Shown: in pieces, positions 34,645 to 42,082 of the stretch
How the letters are laid out: each line of letters starts with the position of its first letter
How positions within the stretch are numbered: position 1 is the first letter of the stretch
Source: CAZLKN01 sp964560135
Lineage (GTDB): Bacteria > Actinomycetota > JAICYB01
DNA length: 64,000 bases
Assembly (NCBI GenBank): GCA_964560135.1
Contig: CAZLKN010000008.1
Span: 1 to 64,000 of the forward strand
Direction: 5' to 3'
Made by a program: the position numbers and the translations under genes
Notes under the pieces: generated by a model
What the model was told of the DNA's origin: nothing
The model's database searches: none
Seen by the model: the letters and a program-made list of their open reading frames with translations, nothing else

Positions 34645-34920
34645 TCAGTGGGCCCCCTGCTGTCGCACCAGCCCCCGGAACTCTTCCAGCATCAGCTCGA
34701 CGTGCTCGGTGAGGGCGGCGACCCGGACCCTGTCCTCCGGGTCGTCGCAGTCTTCGAGCCGGGCCCGGAACCGCTCGGGCTCGAGCACGAGGATCACCCG
34801 ATCGAGATGGCACAGCGCGTGATCGATGTCGTGGACCAGCTCCGTCGGGCCCCCGTCGGCCTCCACGGTCTGCACGGCCCGGACGAGGTGGGCGTGGCCC
34901 GTCACCACCAGGCAGCCCAT
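34645..34920 (-). CDS. Hypothetical 91-aa protein
   Basis: An open frame from ATG 34920 gives 91 aa: MGCLVVTGHAHLVRAV, then an acidic helical body (LEDCDDPEDRVRVAALTEHVELMLEEF). The residue balance looks like a real cytosolic protein, and the opposite frame looks like a shadow. There is no clear ribosome site, and the region just upstream is a hairpin-rich repeat. No family recognised. It could be a minor or non-coding frame. Confidence 0.4.
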   Translation of the reverse strand: MGCLVVTGHAHLVRAVQTVEADGGPTELVHDIDHALCHLDRVILVLEPERFRARLEDCDDPEDRVRVAALTEHVELMLEEFRGLVRQQGAH

Positions 34921-34945
34921 GCAGTCGCCGACCGGCCGAGCCGGC

Positions 34946-35082
34946 CCCCCTTGGGGGACGACGTTGCGGCAGTTGCATGGACCTTCGATCCAACGTCGTC
35001 CTCCAGGGGGTCCTGGAGACCCCCTACGGGACAACGTCGGCGCGCAAAGCCCCGGAAAGGTGCCACGTCGTCCTCCAGGGGG
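34946..35082. repeat. Nested inverted and direct repeats upstream of a membrane-protein gene
   Basis: The 18-mer ACGTCGTCCTCCAGGGGG occurs at 34993-35010 and again at 35065-35082. An inverted near-copy lies at 34946-34966, so 34946-34966 and 34991-35010 can pair in a stem of about 20 bp. A second hairpin, GGGGGTC-CTGGA-GACCCCC, sits at 35006-35024. The region ends about 70 bp before the start of the plus-strand gene at 35151, so it may be its leader or an upstream terminator array. Confidence 0.6.
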
Positions 35083-35150
35083 AACTGCAATAGGGTCGGA
35101 CGGACCGACGTCCTTACCCGGTAGGAGAAGTCGAGGTTAAGGAGGACGTC

Positions 35151-35651
35151 ATGGCGACATTGGACGTCGAGCGTGTGGAGAGTGCCGCGCCGGACGCGTC
35201 CCTGCGGACGGGGTCCTGGCTCATGGGACTGGCGGCCGCGGGGTTCGTGGGGTACGCGGTGATCTTCCTGGTCCGCAACTTCACCGACTCGTTCCTCGAG
35301 CTCGGGATCGGACCGAACGAGGTGACCGTCGGCAAGGACGAGATCATCGCTTTCAGCCCGTCTCTGTTCCACTACATCAGCCACCTGCACATCGCGGTGT
35401 CCGGGTTCATCGCCGCCGCGGGCGTGGCGGTGCTGTTCCTCGTGGGCTTCGGGGTGCGGCGGGGGCACGTGTGGGCGTGGGTCGGCGCGGTCACGACGCC
35501 GGTGCTGGGTCTGGCGGTGGCGCTGCCGGCGCACTACCCGAACAACTTCGACACGGCCGGGCACCTCGGGCTCATCTACCTGGCGACGGCGATCTTCGTG
35601 GCCGGTGCCCTGATCGCGCTGCGCGGGCTTCTGGCCACGCGGCCGAGCTGA
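35151..35651 (+). CDS. Four-TM membrane protein of unknown function
   Basis: A 166-aa protein with a strong ribosome site (AAGGAGG at 35139-35145). Four hydrophobic segments are seen: MGLAAAGFVGYAVIFLV (about 25-41), ISHLHIAVSGFIAAAGVAVLFLVGF (about 76-100), VWAWVGAVTTPVLGLAVAL (about 107-125) and LGLIYLATAIFVAGALIAL (about 140-158). The loop before TM2 carries the His-rich stretch FHYISHLH. No family is recognised. It ends just before a GGTTTCCGCGGAAACC palindrome. Confidence 0.7.
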   Translation: MATLDVERVESAAPDASLRTGSWLMGLAAAGFVGYAVIFLVRNFTDSFLELGIGPNEVTVGKDEIIAFSPSLFHYISHLHIAVSGFIAAAGVAVLFLVGFGVRRGHVWAWVGAVTTPVLGLAVALPAHYPNNFDTAGHLGLIYLATAIFVAGALIALRGLLATRPS

Positions 35652-35657
35652 GCGAGA

Positions 35658-35673
35658 GGTTTCCGCGGAAACC
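35658..35673. repeat. Palindrome copy 1 (GGTTTCCGCGGAAACC)
   Basis: A perfect 16-bp palindrome directly after a stop codon. Related copies lie at 39398-39411 (perfect over 14 bp) and 40185-40200 (one mismatch). Confidence 0.7.
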
Positions 35674-35741
35674 GCCGGAAGGCCTCTTCCCCGCGGCGGG
35701 TTCCTGCTGTACAAGTGGGGCTCATCTAGGAGGAGGTGCAC

Positions 35742-36604
35742 ATGCAACTGCACAAGATCGTCGGCGGACTTCTCGTCGCGCTCGCTGCGGGCGTGGGATT
35801 GGTGGCCGTGGCGGGCTCGGCGTCCGCGGACGTCCGCCGGGACGCGGCGGAGGCGCGGCGTGAGCTGCGCACGGCGGCGACCGGATCGGCGGAGCTGACG
35901 CCGACGGCCATCCGCACGGACCGGGACGACCTGGTCGCCGACCGGCTGGAGGCTCGGGCCGACCGGGTGGACGATGCCGTCGCCCCGACGGCCACGACAC
36001 CGGTGCGGACCACGGCGNNNNNNNNNNNNNNNNNNNNNNNNNNNNNNNNNNNNNNNNNNNNNNNNNNNNNNNNNNNNNNNNNNNNNNNNNNNNNNNNNNN
36101 NNNNNNNNNNNNNNNNNCCGGGTGGACGATGCCGTCGCCCCGACGGCCACGACACCGGTGCGGACCACGGCGTCAGCCCCCGTGCGGCGTCCGACGGCCC
36201 GGACCCAGGAGTCCCTGGACCTGCCGGGGATCGACATCGACGACTCCCGGTTCCGGCGCGGCGGCGGGAGCATCGACCTGCCGGGCATCGATGTGGACGA
36301 CTCCCGGTTCCGCCGGGACGGCGGCAGCATCGACCTGCCGGGCATCGACATCGACGGCTCGCGGTTCCGCCGCGGCGGCAGCGTCGACGTGCCCGGGATC
36401 CAGTTCGAGCAGGGACGGCTGCTGCGCCGGGGCGGAAGCCTCGACCTGCCGGGGATCGAGCTCGAGGGCTCGCGGTTCATCCGCCGTGGCGGCGGGGGCC
36501 TGGACCTGCCCGGCATCGATGTCGAAGACTCGCGGCGGGACGTCTTTCGTCGCCGCCTGTTCAGCAGGGGGCCGAGCCTCGACCTACCGGGGCTGAAGCT
36601 GTAG
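35742..36604 (+). CDS. Secreted repeat protein with DLPGI-DDSRFRRGG units, interrupted by an artefactual gap
   Basis: ATG 35742 follows AGGAGGAGG. A signal peptide (about 1-29, ending GSASA) leads to an Ala/Arg/Asp-rich segment that runs into the N gap. The 55 bases before the gap (35963-36017) recur exactly after it (36118-36172). Removing one copy and the N's (155 bases) restores one continuous frame of 235 aa, so the gap is almost surely an unresolved contig overlap. The C-terminal half has about six units of roughly 19 residues, consensus S-[IL]-D-L-P-G-I-[DE]-x-[DE]-[DG]-S-R-F-x-R-x-G-G, ending in DLPGLKL. No anchor is visible. The fold may be a beta-solenoid; the role is unknown. Confidence 0.75.
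36018..36117. other. Assembly gap (100 N) with duplicated flanks
   Basis: Exactly 100 N. The 55 bases on the left (35963-36017) are identical to the 55 on the right (36118-36172), which suggests that two contigs sharing a k-mer overlap were scaffolded without merging. Confidence 0.95.
36209..36600 (+). repeat. Imperfect tandem repeat, about 57 bp unit
   Basis: DNA behind the DLPGI protein repeats: cores such as GACCTGCCGGGGATCGA recur every 51-60 bp, with much third-position variation. This suggests an old, selected repeat rather than a recent slippage product. Confidence 0.7.
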
Positions 36605-36624
36605 CGGTCGCGGCTGTTCTAGAA

Positions 36625-36660
36625 GGGGGCCGGGTGTAGATGCCCGGCCCCCTTTTTATT
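36625..36660 (+). terminator. Intrinsic terminator with T tract
   Basis: Stem GGGGGCCGGG (36625-36634) / CCCGGCCCCC (36643-36652) followed by TTTTTATT. It is the most classical Rho-independent terminator in the window and ends the repeat-protein gene. Confidence 0.92.
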
Positions 36661-36680
36661 GGGACGCAGACGAGCGGCGT

Positions 36681-37658
36681 CTATCCCTCTCGGGCGTAGT
36701 CCTTCGGCGGCGGCTCGGAGTCGCTCGTCTCCCCGAGGATCAGATACTGCGGGAAGATGACGCCGTACAGTGCCCCGTTGGCGGCCGCGGCGTCGGTGGC
36801 GTGGACCCCCGGCATGAATGTGCGGAAGCAGCCGAGGCGGCTGACTCGGTCCGGGTCGGCGGGTCCGACGTGCCTCAAGGCGTCCATGACCACCTCAAAG
36901 ACGGCGGCGTCTGCGGTCGAGTTCACGTGGTCGACCACCCGTCCCGGACAGACGTCCTGGATGGCGATGTTGCTCCCGCCGGCCAAGGGAGACGACGCCG
37001 CCTCCGCCGGCGCCTGAGGCTGCACGAACTGGTCGGTGACCGAGTACACCGACGTATACGCGACATCGCCGGGGGTCTCGTCCCCACGGTTCAGCGCCTC
37101 GAGGAAGGCTGAGGAACGGCTCATCTGCCACAGGGCCGGAGCGCATCCGAACGGGCACGTCACGTCGCTGAACACCGTCCCGTGATTCGGGGAGACGATC
37201 CCCACGTAGTCGTCCACAAGCGCGCGGACGTCGGGCCACCACTTGATCGCCCACCGCGGCACGAGCCCGCCTTGGCTGAGCCCGACGACGTCCACCTTCC
37301 CGTCCGTGCGGCTTGAGATCGTCCGGACGGCGTGCACCACGTACTCTGCAGAGACCTGGATGTCTCCCAGCGCACGGCCGGGCAGTCGCACCGTGCACAC
37401 GTCGTACCCCAGGGTGGGTAGAACCTTCGCGTAGTTCCACTCCCAGTTCTCCTCGGGGGTCACCGTCGTGCCGTGCACGAGCAGGACCGGCTGCCGCTGA
37501 GGGTTCGAGAACGTGGCTGGGCAGGCAACGGCATTGTCCAAGTCGGCCGGTGGCGTGCTGAGTGCAGGACCGGTGTCGGCCGAAGCAACTGAGGTCATCA
37601 GGCTTCCTGCGATGAGCGGAACAAGCAGCAGCGAAACGAGCAGACGGTTGCCGGTCAT
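36681..37658 (-). CDS. Secreted CALB-like lipase/esterase
   Basis: ATG 37658 with GGAGG six bases upstream gives 325 aa and a signal peptide (MTGNRLLVSLLLVPLIAG, ending SVASA). The alpha/beta-hydrolase core runs from PVLLVHGTTVTPEENWEWNY to the nucleophile elbow VVGLSQGGLVPRWAI (Ser near 128). The pattern GYDVCTVRLPG...EYVVHAV...SQGGLVPRW...SPNHGTVFSD resembles the Candida antarctica lipase B group, which has bacterial members. Asp and His of the triad are probably in DVCPGRVVDHVNS. Two or more Cys pairs may form disulfides. The substrate is likely an ester or lipid. Confidence 0.85.
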   Translation of the reverse strand: MTGNRLLVSLLLVPLIAGSLMTSVASADTGPALSTPPADLDNAVACPATFSNPQRQPVLLVHGTTVTPEENWEWNYAKVLPTLGYDVCTVRLPGRALGDIQVSAEYVVHAVRTISSRTDGKVDVVGLSQGGLVPRWAIKWWPDVRALVDDYVGIVSPNHGTVFSDVTCPFGCAPALWQMSRSSAFLEALNRGDETPGDVAYTSVYSVTDQFVQPQAPAEAASSPLAGGSNIAIQDVCPGRVVDHVNSTADAAVFEVVMDALRHVGPADPDRVSRLGCFRTFMPGVHATDAAAANGALYGVIFPQYLILGETSDSEPPPKDYAREG

Positions 37659-37758
37659 GAGCGCCTCCAGCCTCGGGAACCTTCCTGGAAGAGTTTCGCC
37701 GGTGGACGAGCCTCTCCTGCAGGCAGGTGAGTGTGACAGCCTGATCTGGGTGCGGCTC

Positions 37759-38397
37759 TTACCGGCCAACCACGACGTTGTGGCGTAGGAGGCTCCTCCT
37801 CACCCCAACGAGCCCCGGCCCCCGGTCGATCGGGAGAGGATCTCCGTCCGGAGAAAGAGCGTCCCCTGGGGTCCGGTCACCGAACAGCACATAGGCCAGG
37901 CGGTCCTCGTCTCGTCTCGACCGCCAGACGAACCCTGACGCGTCCGGTACCCACCGCCGGATGGCTACCGCCCACCGCCTCGTCTCGACGTAGTCAGCAG
38001 CCTCGCATTTCGTCAGCCACACGTCCTGGTTGATCTGGCCCAGGTGCGCGCCGCGGAGGCTCACCACATCGAGCTCACAGGTTGTCCTCAAGGCCGACAA
38101 GACCAGGCCCTCGAGCACTCTCCTCGGCAACTGTCTCGGCCCATCGGAGGGAAAGGGAACGTGTCGGAGCAGCGACTCGGCGATGGCGACAGCGTGATCC
38201 TCACCCGCGTACAGATGCGAATAGTCACCATCGAGCGAGTCGAAGCGACCACCTGAATCAGCCGTCGCGGACGCGCCAGGATTGAACTCGGCTTGTTCGT
38301 ACCGGCTGGAATGGACACGGACCAAGAGCGTGCCCACCGGCAACGCCACGACCACCGGCGAGCCCGGGCACCGATCGGGGGGCGGGTACTTGGGCAA
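37759..38397 (-). CDS. RES-domain toxin
   Basis: A 212-aa protein starting at TTG 38397, one base after the antitoxin stop, so translation is coupled. The RES pattern is clear: RVHSSRYEQAEFNPG near residue 27, GRFDSLDGDYSHLYAGEDHAVAIAES (Arg, Tyr and Glu expected at the active site), and a C-terminal FVWRSRRDEDRLAYVLFGD. RES toxins (MbcT, ParT, Res) degrade NAD+ or ADP-ribosylate targets. Together with the preceding Xre-type gene it forms a complete module in the usual antitoxin-then-toxin order. Confidence 0.88.
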   Translation of the reverse strand: MPKYPPPDRCPGSPVVVALPVGTLLVRVHSSRYEQAEFNPGASATADSGGRFDSLDGDYSHLYAGEDHAVAIAESLLRHVPFPSDGPRQLPRRVLEGLVLSALRTTCELDVVSLRGAHLGQINQDVWLTKCEAADYVETRRWAVAIRRWVPDASGFVWRSRRDEDRLAYVLFGDRTPGDALSPDGDPLPIDRGPGLVGVRRSLLRHNVVVGR

Positions 38398-38398
38398 C

Positions 38399-39127
38399 TT
38401 ACCCGAGCGGTTCGGTCAACGACTGAGCGATCGTCACCAGCCGGCTCCTGGCCTCGGGATCCTGGAGCGCGTCCTTGGGGGCCTGTCCACCGAGCCGATC
38501 GTTGGTCGACAGCCACCATGAGGCGACACCCCATGGATCGTCGTCCGCTGCCAGGAGCTGGTTGATCTCGGCAACAACCGGATCCACTCGCCCGCGGTCA
38601 CGGTCGAACTGGAAGGCGGGATACAGGAACTGGTTGCGATGACGGAGCCCGATCAGCGCTGCCCGGCGGCGGAGGTTGTTCGCGTACTGGCGCGGATTCA
38701 CCGACTGGGAGCCCAAGAGCCGCGAGACGGCCGCCGCGTCCAGCATCTCCTCCTGGAGGATGTGTCGCCGTACCTCTCCCCCGGCTCTGGCCTCTGCCAG
38801 AAGCTCGTCGGCGTCCATGATCTCGTCGGGGCCGAGCACGTGTCTGGGTTCCCCACCGATCTCCTCCTCGATGACATCGCGAACCAGCGCCGTGCGGAGC
38901 AGCGTCTCGATCTCCGCGTGGACCTTCCTGAGACGCGGATACGCGTCGACGAGGCGGGAGACGGCCTCGATCACGTCTTGCTCGGAGATCGCTTGCTCGA
39001 AGGCCGCAGACATGCGCGCCCACGACGGAGCGTTGGCTGTCCGGATTGCCTCAACGGCTGCCGCGAGAGCCGATACGCCACTGCGCTCCAACGCCTTGCG
39101 CCTCACGTCCTCGGCGTGTGCACCCAT
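38399..39127 (-). CDS. Xre/MbcA-like antitoxin of the RES module
   Basis: ATG 39127 with GGAGGAG upstream is preferred over TTG 39142 and gives 242 aa. The N-terminal 110 residues are helical and not recognised. From about residue 145, QEEMLDAAAVSRLLGSQSVNPRQYANNLRRR is an HTH-like segment, followed by HRNQFLYPAFQFD and the C-terminal DDPWGVASWWLSTNDRLGGQAPKDAL typical of RES-partner antitoxins, which cap the toxin active site. It is expected to neutralise the RES toxin and repress the operon. The extra N-terminal domain is longer than in MbcA. Confidence 0.83.
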   Translation of the reverse strand: MGAHAEDVRRKALERSGVSALAAAVEAIRTANAPSWARMSAAFEQAISEQDVIEAVSRLVDAYPRLRKVHAEIETLLRTALVRDVIEEEIGGEPRHVLGPDEIMDADELLAEARAGGEVRRHILQEEMLDAAAVSRLLGSQSVNPRQYANNLRRRAALIGLRHRNQFLYPAFQFDRDRGRVDPVVAEINQLLAADDDPWGVASWWLSTNDRLGGQAPKDALQDPEARSRLVTIAQSLTEPLG

Positions 39128-39166
39128 GACCAACTCCTCCAAGACGGGATCGTCTCTTGAATACAG

Positions 39167-39172
39167 ATTATA
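39167..39172 (-). promoter_or_regulatory. -10 box of the RES-Xre operon
   Basis: TATAAT on the minus strand, about 40 bp before ATG 39127, inside an AT-rich patch (39150-39215) unlike the surrounding GC-rich DNA. A small inverted repeat GAAC-TTCT-GTTC lies upstream near 39203-39214 and could be part of an operator. Confidence 0.6.
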
Positions 39173-39277
39173 CGCCTTAGAAGAATAGGTTCATCGTATG
39201 CAGAACTTCTGTTCGATAGTAGCGGGCGCCGAGGACACTCTCCGGTAGGCTGGACCGGCAACCACAGGGGGGGGGAC

Positions 39278-39445
39278 GTGGACGAGGCGTTGTACGGGGA
39301 GATCATCCGGCGCTTGGACGCCGAGGGCGTGGACGACGGGGTGGCCACGCTCGTCCTGGCCGCCGCCGGCGGCGTGCTCGACGCGGTGCTGGACGGTGTT
39401 TCCGCGGAAACGCGCCCCGGCCCCCAGGAGGGACCGATCTCATGA
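39278..39445 (+). CDS. Small 55-aa acidic protein heading the nuclease operon
   Basis: A short gene from GTG 39278, after a run of G's ending 2 bp before the start, to TGA 39445. The stop overlaps the ATG of the next gene (ATGA at 39442-39445), strong evidence that it is translated. The product begins VDEALYGEIIRRLDAEGVDD and continues with an Ala/Gly/Val-rich helix (GVATLVLAAAGGVLDAVLDG). It carries the second GTTTCCGCGGAAAC palindrome in its coding sequence. No family recognised; it could be a small regulator or immunity partner of the downstream nuclease. Confidence 0.65.
   Translation: MDEALYGEIIRRLDAEGVDDGVATLVLAAAGGVLDAVLDGVSAETRPGPQEGPIS
39398..39411. repeat. Palindrome copy 2 (GTTTCCGCGGAAAC)
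   Basis: Perfect 14-bp palindrome inside the small gene at 39278-39445. Confidence 0.7.
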
Positions 39446-40572
39446 CGAACCGCATCTTCCTCCAGAAGCAGGACGGCGAACTCGAGGACATGCACGAGGA
39501 GCCGTACTCGTCGGAGAGCGTGCTCCAGAGCCTGTTGGAGAGCCATCCGAGTCTGCTGGCCGGGGACCAGATGAACCCCTCGCATCCGCGGGAGTGGATC
39601 CTGATCGCCCGCGAGATGGACGTCCCCGGCGAGGCGGACGCCCACGGTCGCTGGAGCCTCGACCACCTATTCCTGGATCAAGAGGGCATCCCGACGCTCG
39701 TGGAGGTGAAGCGCAGCACGAACACCGAGATCCGCCGCAAGGTCGTAGGCCAGATGCTCGACTACGCCGCCAACGGCGTCCTGTACTGGCCGATCCGAAA
39801 GATCCAGTCGCTGTTCGAAGAGGCCTGCAACCGCAACGGCACCTCGCCCGAGGACGCGCTGCTGGAGCTCTGCGGCGACGACATCGACCCCGAGCAGTTC
39901 TGGCAGACGGTCGAGACCAACCTGAACGCCGGACGGATCCGGCTGGTGTTCGTCGCCGACGAGATCCCGCGGGAACTGAGGACGATCATCGAGTTCCTCA
40001 ACGGCCAGATGGAACGCGCGGAGATCTTCGGCGTCGAGGTGAAGCAGTACACGTCGAGGACGGGGGCCCGGACGCTCGTCCCCCGGGTGATCGGACAGAC
40101 GATCTCCGCGGAGCGGGCGAAGGGGACGAGGTCCAGGTCTAAGCGCTGGGACAACGATTCCTTCTTCGCGGCACTGGAAGAAAGCGTTTCCGCGGAAGCG
40201 GTGAGCGTGGTCCGGCGGATCCGAGACTGGGCGGTCGAGCGCGGATGCCGTATCCGCTTCGGCTCCGGAGGCGAGATCGGCACTCTGATCGTCGTCGTGG
40301 ACCACGGGGGCCGGGAGCATACGCCGATCGCTTTGCGGACCAAGGGACAGCTCACGCTCAGACTCCTCTTCCTACGCCGTCAGCCCCCCTTCAGCGATCC
40401 CTCCATGGAGCGGGAGCTACTGGACAGGCTGAATCAGCTCGAGGGCATCCACGTTCCCAGTGATCCTCAACCGCATATGCCGAGGATCCCTCTGGATTCG
40501 TTGTCGAGGGATGGCGGCGCCGGGGTACTGGGGGTCTTGGACTGGATCGTCGACCAGATCCGCAAGAGCTGA
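39442..40572 (+). CDS. PD-(D/E)XK nuclease-like protein (NucS/DUF91-type core)
   Basis: A 376-aa protein. A restriction-endonuclease fold is seen at residues 70-105: Asp74 in WSLDHLFLD, Glu88 and Lys90 in TLVEVKRS, and Gln104 in VVGQMLDYAA, giving the D...ExK...Q set. The rest includes a segment ARTLVPRVIGQT and a C-terminal basic domain (LTLRLLFLRRQPPF) that may bind DNA. NucS and its relatives cut mismatched or branched DNA, but here only the nuclease core is recognised, so the target is unknown. It is coupled to the small upstream gene and is followed 35 bp later by a second nuclease of the same fold. Confidence 0.8.
   Translation: MTNRIFLQKQDGELEDMHEEPYSSESVLQSLLESHPSLLAGDQMNPSHPREWILIAREMDVPGEADAHGRWSLDHLFLDQEGIPTLVEVKRSTNTEIRRKVVGQMLDYAANGVLYWPIRKIQSLFEEACNRNGTSPEDALLELCGDDIDPEQFWQTVETNLNAGRIRLVFVADEIPRELRTIIEFLNGQMERAEIFGVEVKQYTSRTGARTLVPRVIGQTISAERAKGTRSRSKRWDNDSFFAALEESVSAEAVSVVRRIRDWAVERGCRIRFGSGGEIGTLIVVVDHGGREHTPIALRTKGQLTLRLLFLRRQPPFSDPSMERELLDRLNQLEGIHVPSDPQPHMPRIPLDSLSRDGGAGVLGVLDWIVDQIRKS
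40185..40200. repeat. Palindrome copy 3 (one mismatch)
   Basis: CGTTTCCGCGGAAGCG inside the first nuclease gene; it differs from the perfect palindrome at one base. Confidence 0.55.
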
Positions 40573-40607
40573 GCCGAACGTAGTCGCTTGTGTGAGAGGA
40601 GCTGCAG

Positions 40608-41642
40608 ATGCCCGAAGAGGTCAGGCTGTGGAGGATCTCCCCCAAGGACACTCTCGACGAGGTCGCACGCAAGTCGCTCGACGTCGAGGAACGGCTGGAG
40701 CGCTGGCTCGAAGAGGACATCAGCGTCCTATCCCCGGACCTACTCGTGATCGGGCGTCAGGTCACAACCGACTTCGGGGGCGTAATCGACCTCCTCTGCA
40801 TCGATGCTCAAGGGGATCTCGTCGTCGTCGAGCTCAAGAGAGACCGCACCCCCAGAGAGGTGGTCGCCCAGGCGCTCGACTATGCCTCGTGGATCTGTGA
40901 CCTCTCCCACGACGCAGTGGTGCAGTTGGCCAACTCGTACCTCACGAGGAGGCACGGTGAGTCCCTCGAGGAGGTGTTCGGAAAGTGGTTCGACGTCGAG
41001 TTGCCCGAGACACTCAACCAGGAGCACGCCATCATCATCGTCGCCTCCATCATCGATGAGAGTTCGGAGCGAATCGTCCACTATCTCTCCGAGAGGGGAA
41101 TTGCCGTGAACGTCGCCACCTTCGCGTACTTTCAGGAGGGCACGGCGGACGAGTTCCTCGCGCGGACGTTCCTGATCGAGCCAGAAGAGGTCGACCGCAA
41201 GAGATCGTCCGCCGGCTCAAAGCGGAGGAAGAACGTTTCCTACGAAGAGCTCGAGCAGCTCGCGGACGAGCGCCACGTCGGCCACCTCTACAGGCAATTC
41301 CTCGACGGCATCTGGGGTCGCCTCAACAAGTACAAGACGCTCAGCACGGTGGGAGGAGGCGGCCGCTTGGAGAGGGGCCGGAGGAGCATGTTGGCGGTTG
41401 TCCCCGGCGAGAGCGACCAAGAGTCGGGACTCCGGTTTCAGTTGTACACCCGCCCTTTGGTGGACTACCTCGGCATCTCAGTCGATGAGCTCGCCTCGGC
41501 TCTACCCGATAACGCCCGGCCATGGCGCCCATGGGCGACCGACGACCCGGACTCCCAGGGGTACGCGGGCTACTTCAGGACGCCGGAGGAGGTAGACCGC
41601 TTCCTCCAGTTGCTGGCCCGCAGCCAAGAATCCGTTACCTAG
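40608..41642 (+). CDS. Second PD-(D/E)XK nuclease-like protein (DUF91/NucS-type)
   Basis: A 344-aa protein with a compact nuclease core: Asp61 in GGVIDLLCIDAQGDL, Glu75 and Lys77 in VVVELKRDRT, and Gln88 in VAQALDYASW. The core layout matches the upstream protein, but the remaining sequence differs. A middle domain has FDVELPETLNQEHAIIIVAS and a C-terminal region ends with AGYFRTPEEVDRFLQLL. The ribosome site GAGGAG lies before ATG 40608. It probably belongs to the same operon (35-bp spacing). A defence or DNA-repair role is suggested by fold and place only. Confidence 0.82.
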   Translation: MPEEVRLWRISPKDTLDEVARKSLDVEERLERWLEEDISVLSPDLLVIGRQVTTDFGGVIDLLCIDAQGDLVVVELKRDRTPREVVAQALDYASWICDLSHDAVVQLANSYLTRRHGESLEEVFGKWFDVELPETLNQEHAIIIVASIIDESSERIVHYLSERGIAVNVATFAYFQEGTADEFLARTFLIEPEEVDRKRSSAGSKRRKNVSYEELEQLADERHVGHLYRQFLDGIWGRLNKYKTLSTVGGGGRLERGRRSMLAVVPGESDQESGLRFQLYTRPLVDYLGISVDELASALPDNARPWRPWATDDPDSQGYAGYFRTPEEVDRFLQLLARSQESVT

Positions 41643-41758
41643 AAGGACGCAACGGAACCCTGGCGGCCTTCGGTGACGTCCACCAGCCTGATCTCGGCCC
41701 CCAGCGCGTCGTCAATGGGGCGCGATTCTCGATCTCCGAGGTTTCTGCCCGGTAGGGG

Positions 41759-42082
41759 TCAGGTCACTGCGACTTCCCGAACGGAGATCGGTGGATCCTC
41801 ATCGCGCGAGTTGGCGAGATCGACCCTCATCTGCAGGCCGAGAGCATCCAGATACTCCACGAGCCGGCCTACCGTGATCCCGGTCTCGGCCCCGAAGAAT
41901 TGAGATACGGCGGCCTGGCTGCGCCCCAGGCGCTTCGCCAGTTCTTCCTGGGTCACTCCCATCTCGCGACGGGCCTCATCGAGTGCCGCCACGAGTCGAA
42001 GCTCTGCATCGACCGACCGGTATCCGCTCCGGACAGCGGCGTTGCGTAGTCGTCGCCGCTTCCGTTGCTCGAACCTACTCAT
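41759..42082 (-). CDS. HigA-like XRE antitoxin
   Basis: A 107-aa protein with a HTH_XRE domain: VAALDEARREMGVTQEELAK, then LGRSQAAVSQFFGAETGITV, a full helix-turn-helix with recognition helix. The C-terminal ALGLQMRVDLAN continues the HigA-type fold. It overlaps the end of the toxin gene by 8 bp (ATGA-like coupling) in the toxin-first order of higBA operons. It should bind the HigB-like toxin and repress the promoter at 42473-42490. Confidence 0.85.
   Translation of the reverse strand: MSRFEQRKRRRLRNAAVRSGYRSVDAELRLVAALDEARREMGVTQEELAKRLGRSQAAVSQFFGAETGITVGRLVEYLDALGLQMRVDLANSRDEDPPISVREVAVT

Noticed and set aside
35658..35673. A true parS site
   Set aside because: The centre CCGCGG differs from the parS centre CACGTG, and no parAB genes are near.
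36209..36600. Possible CRISPR array
   Set aside because: The units are coding repeats in frame, vary at third positions and lack spacers of constant length.
41730..41790. Long-range repeat CGATCTCCG / CGGAGATCG between convergent genes as a terminator
   Set aside because: The loop is 43 bases and one arm is inside the antitoxin gene; weak evidence.
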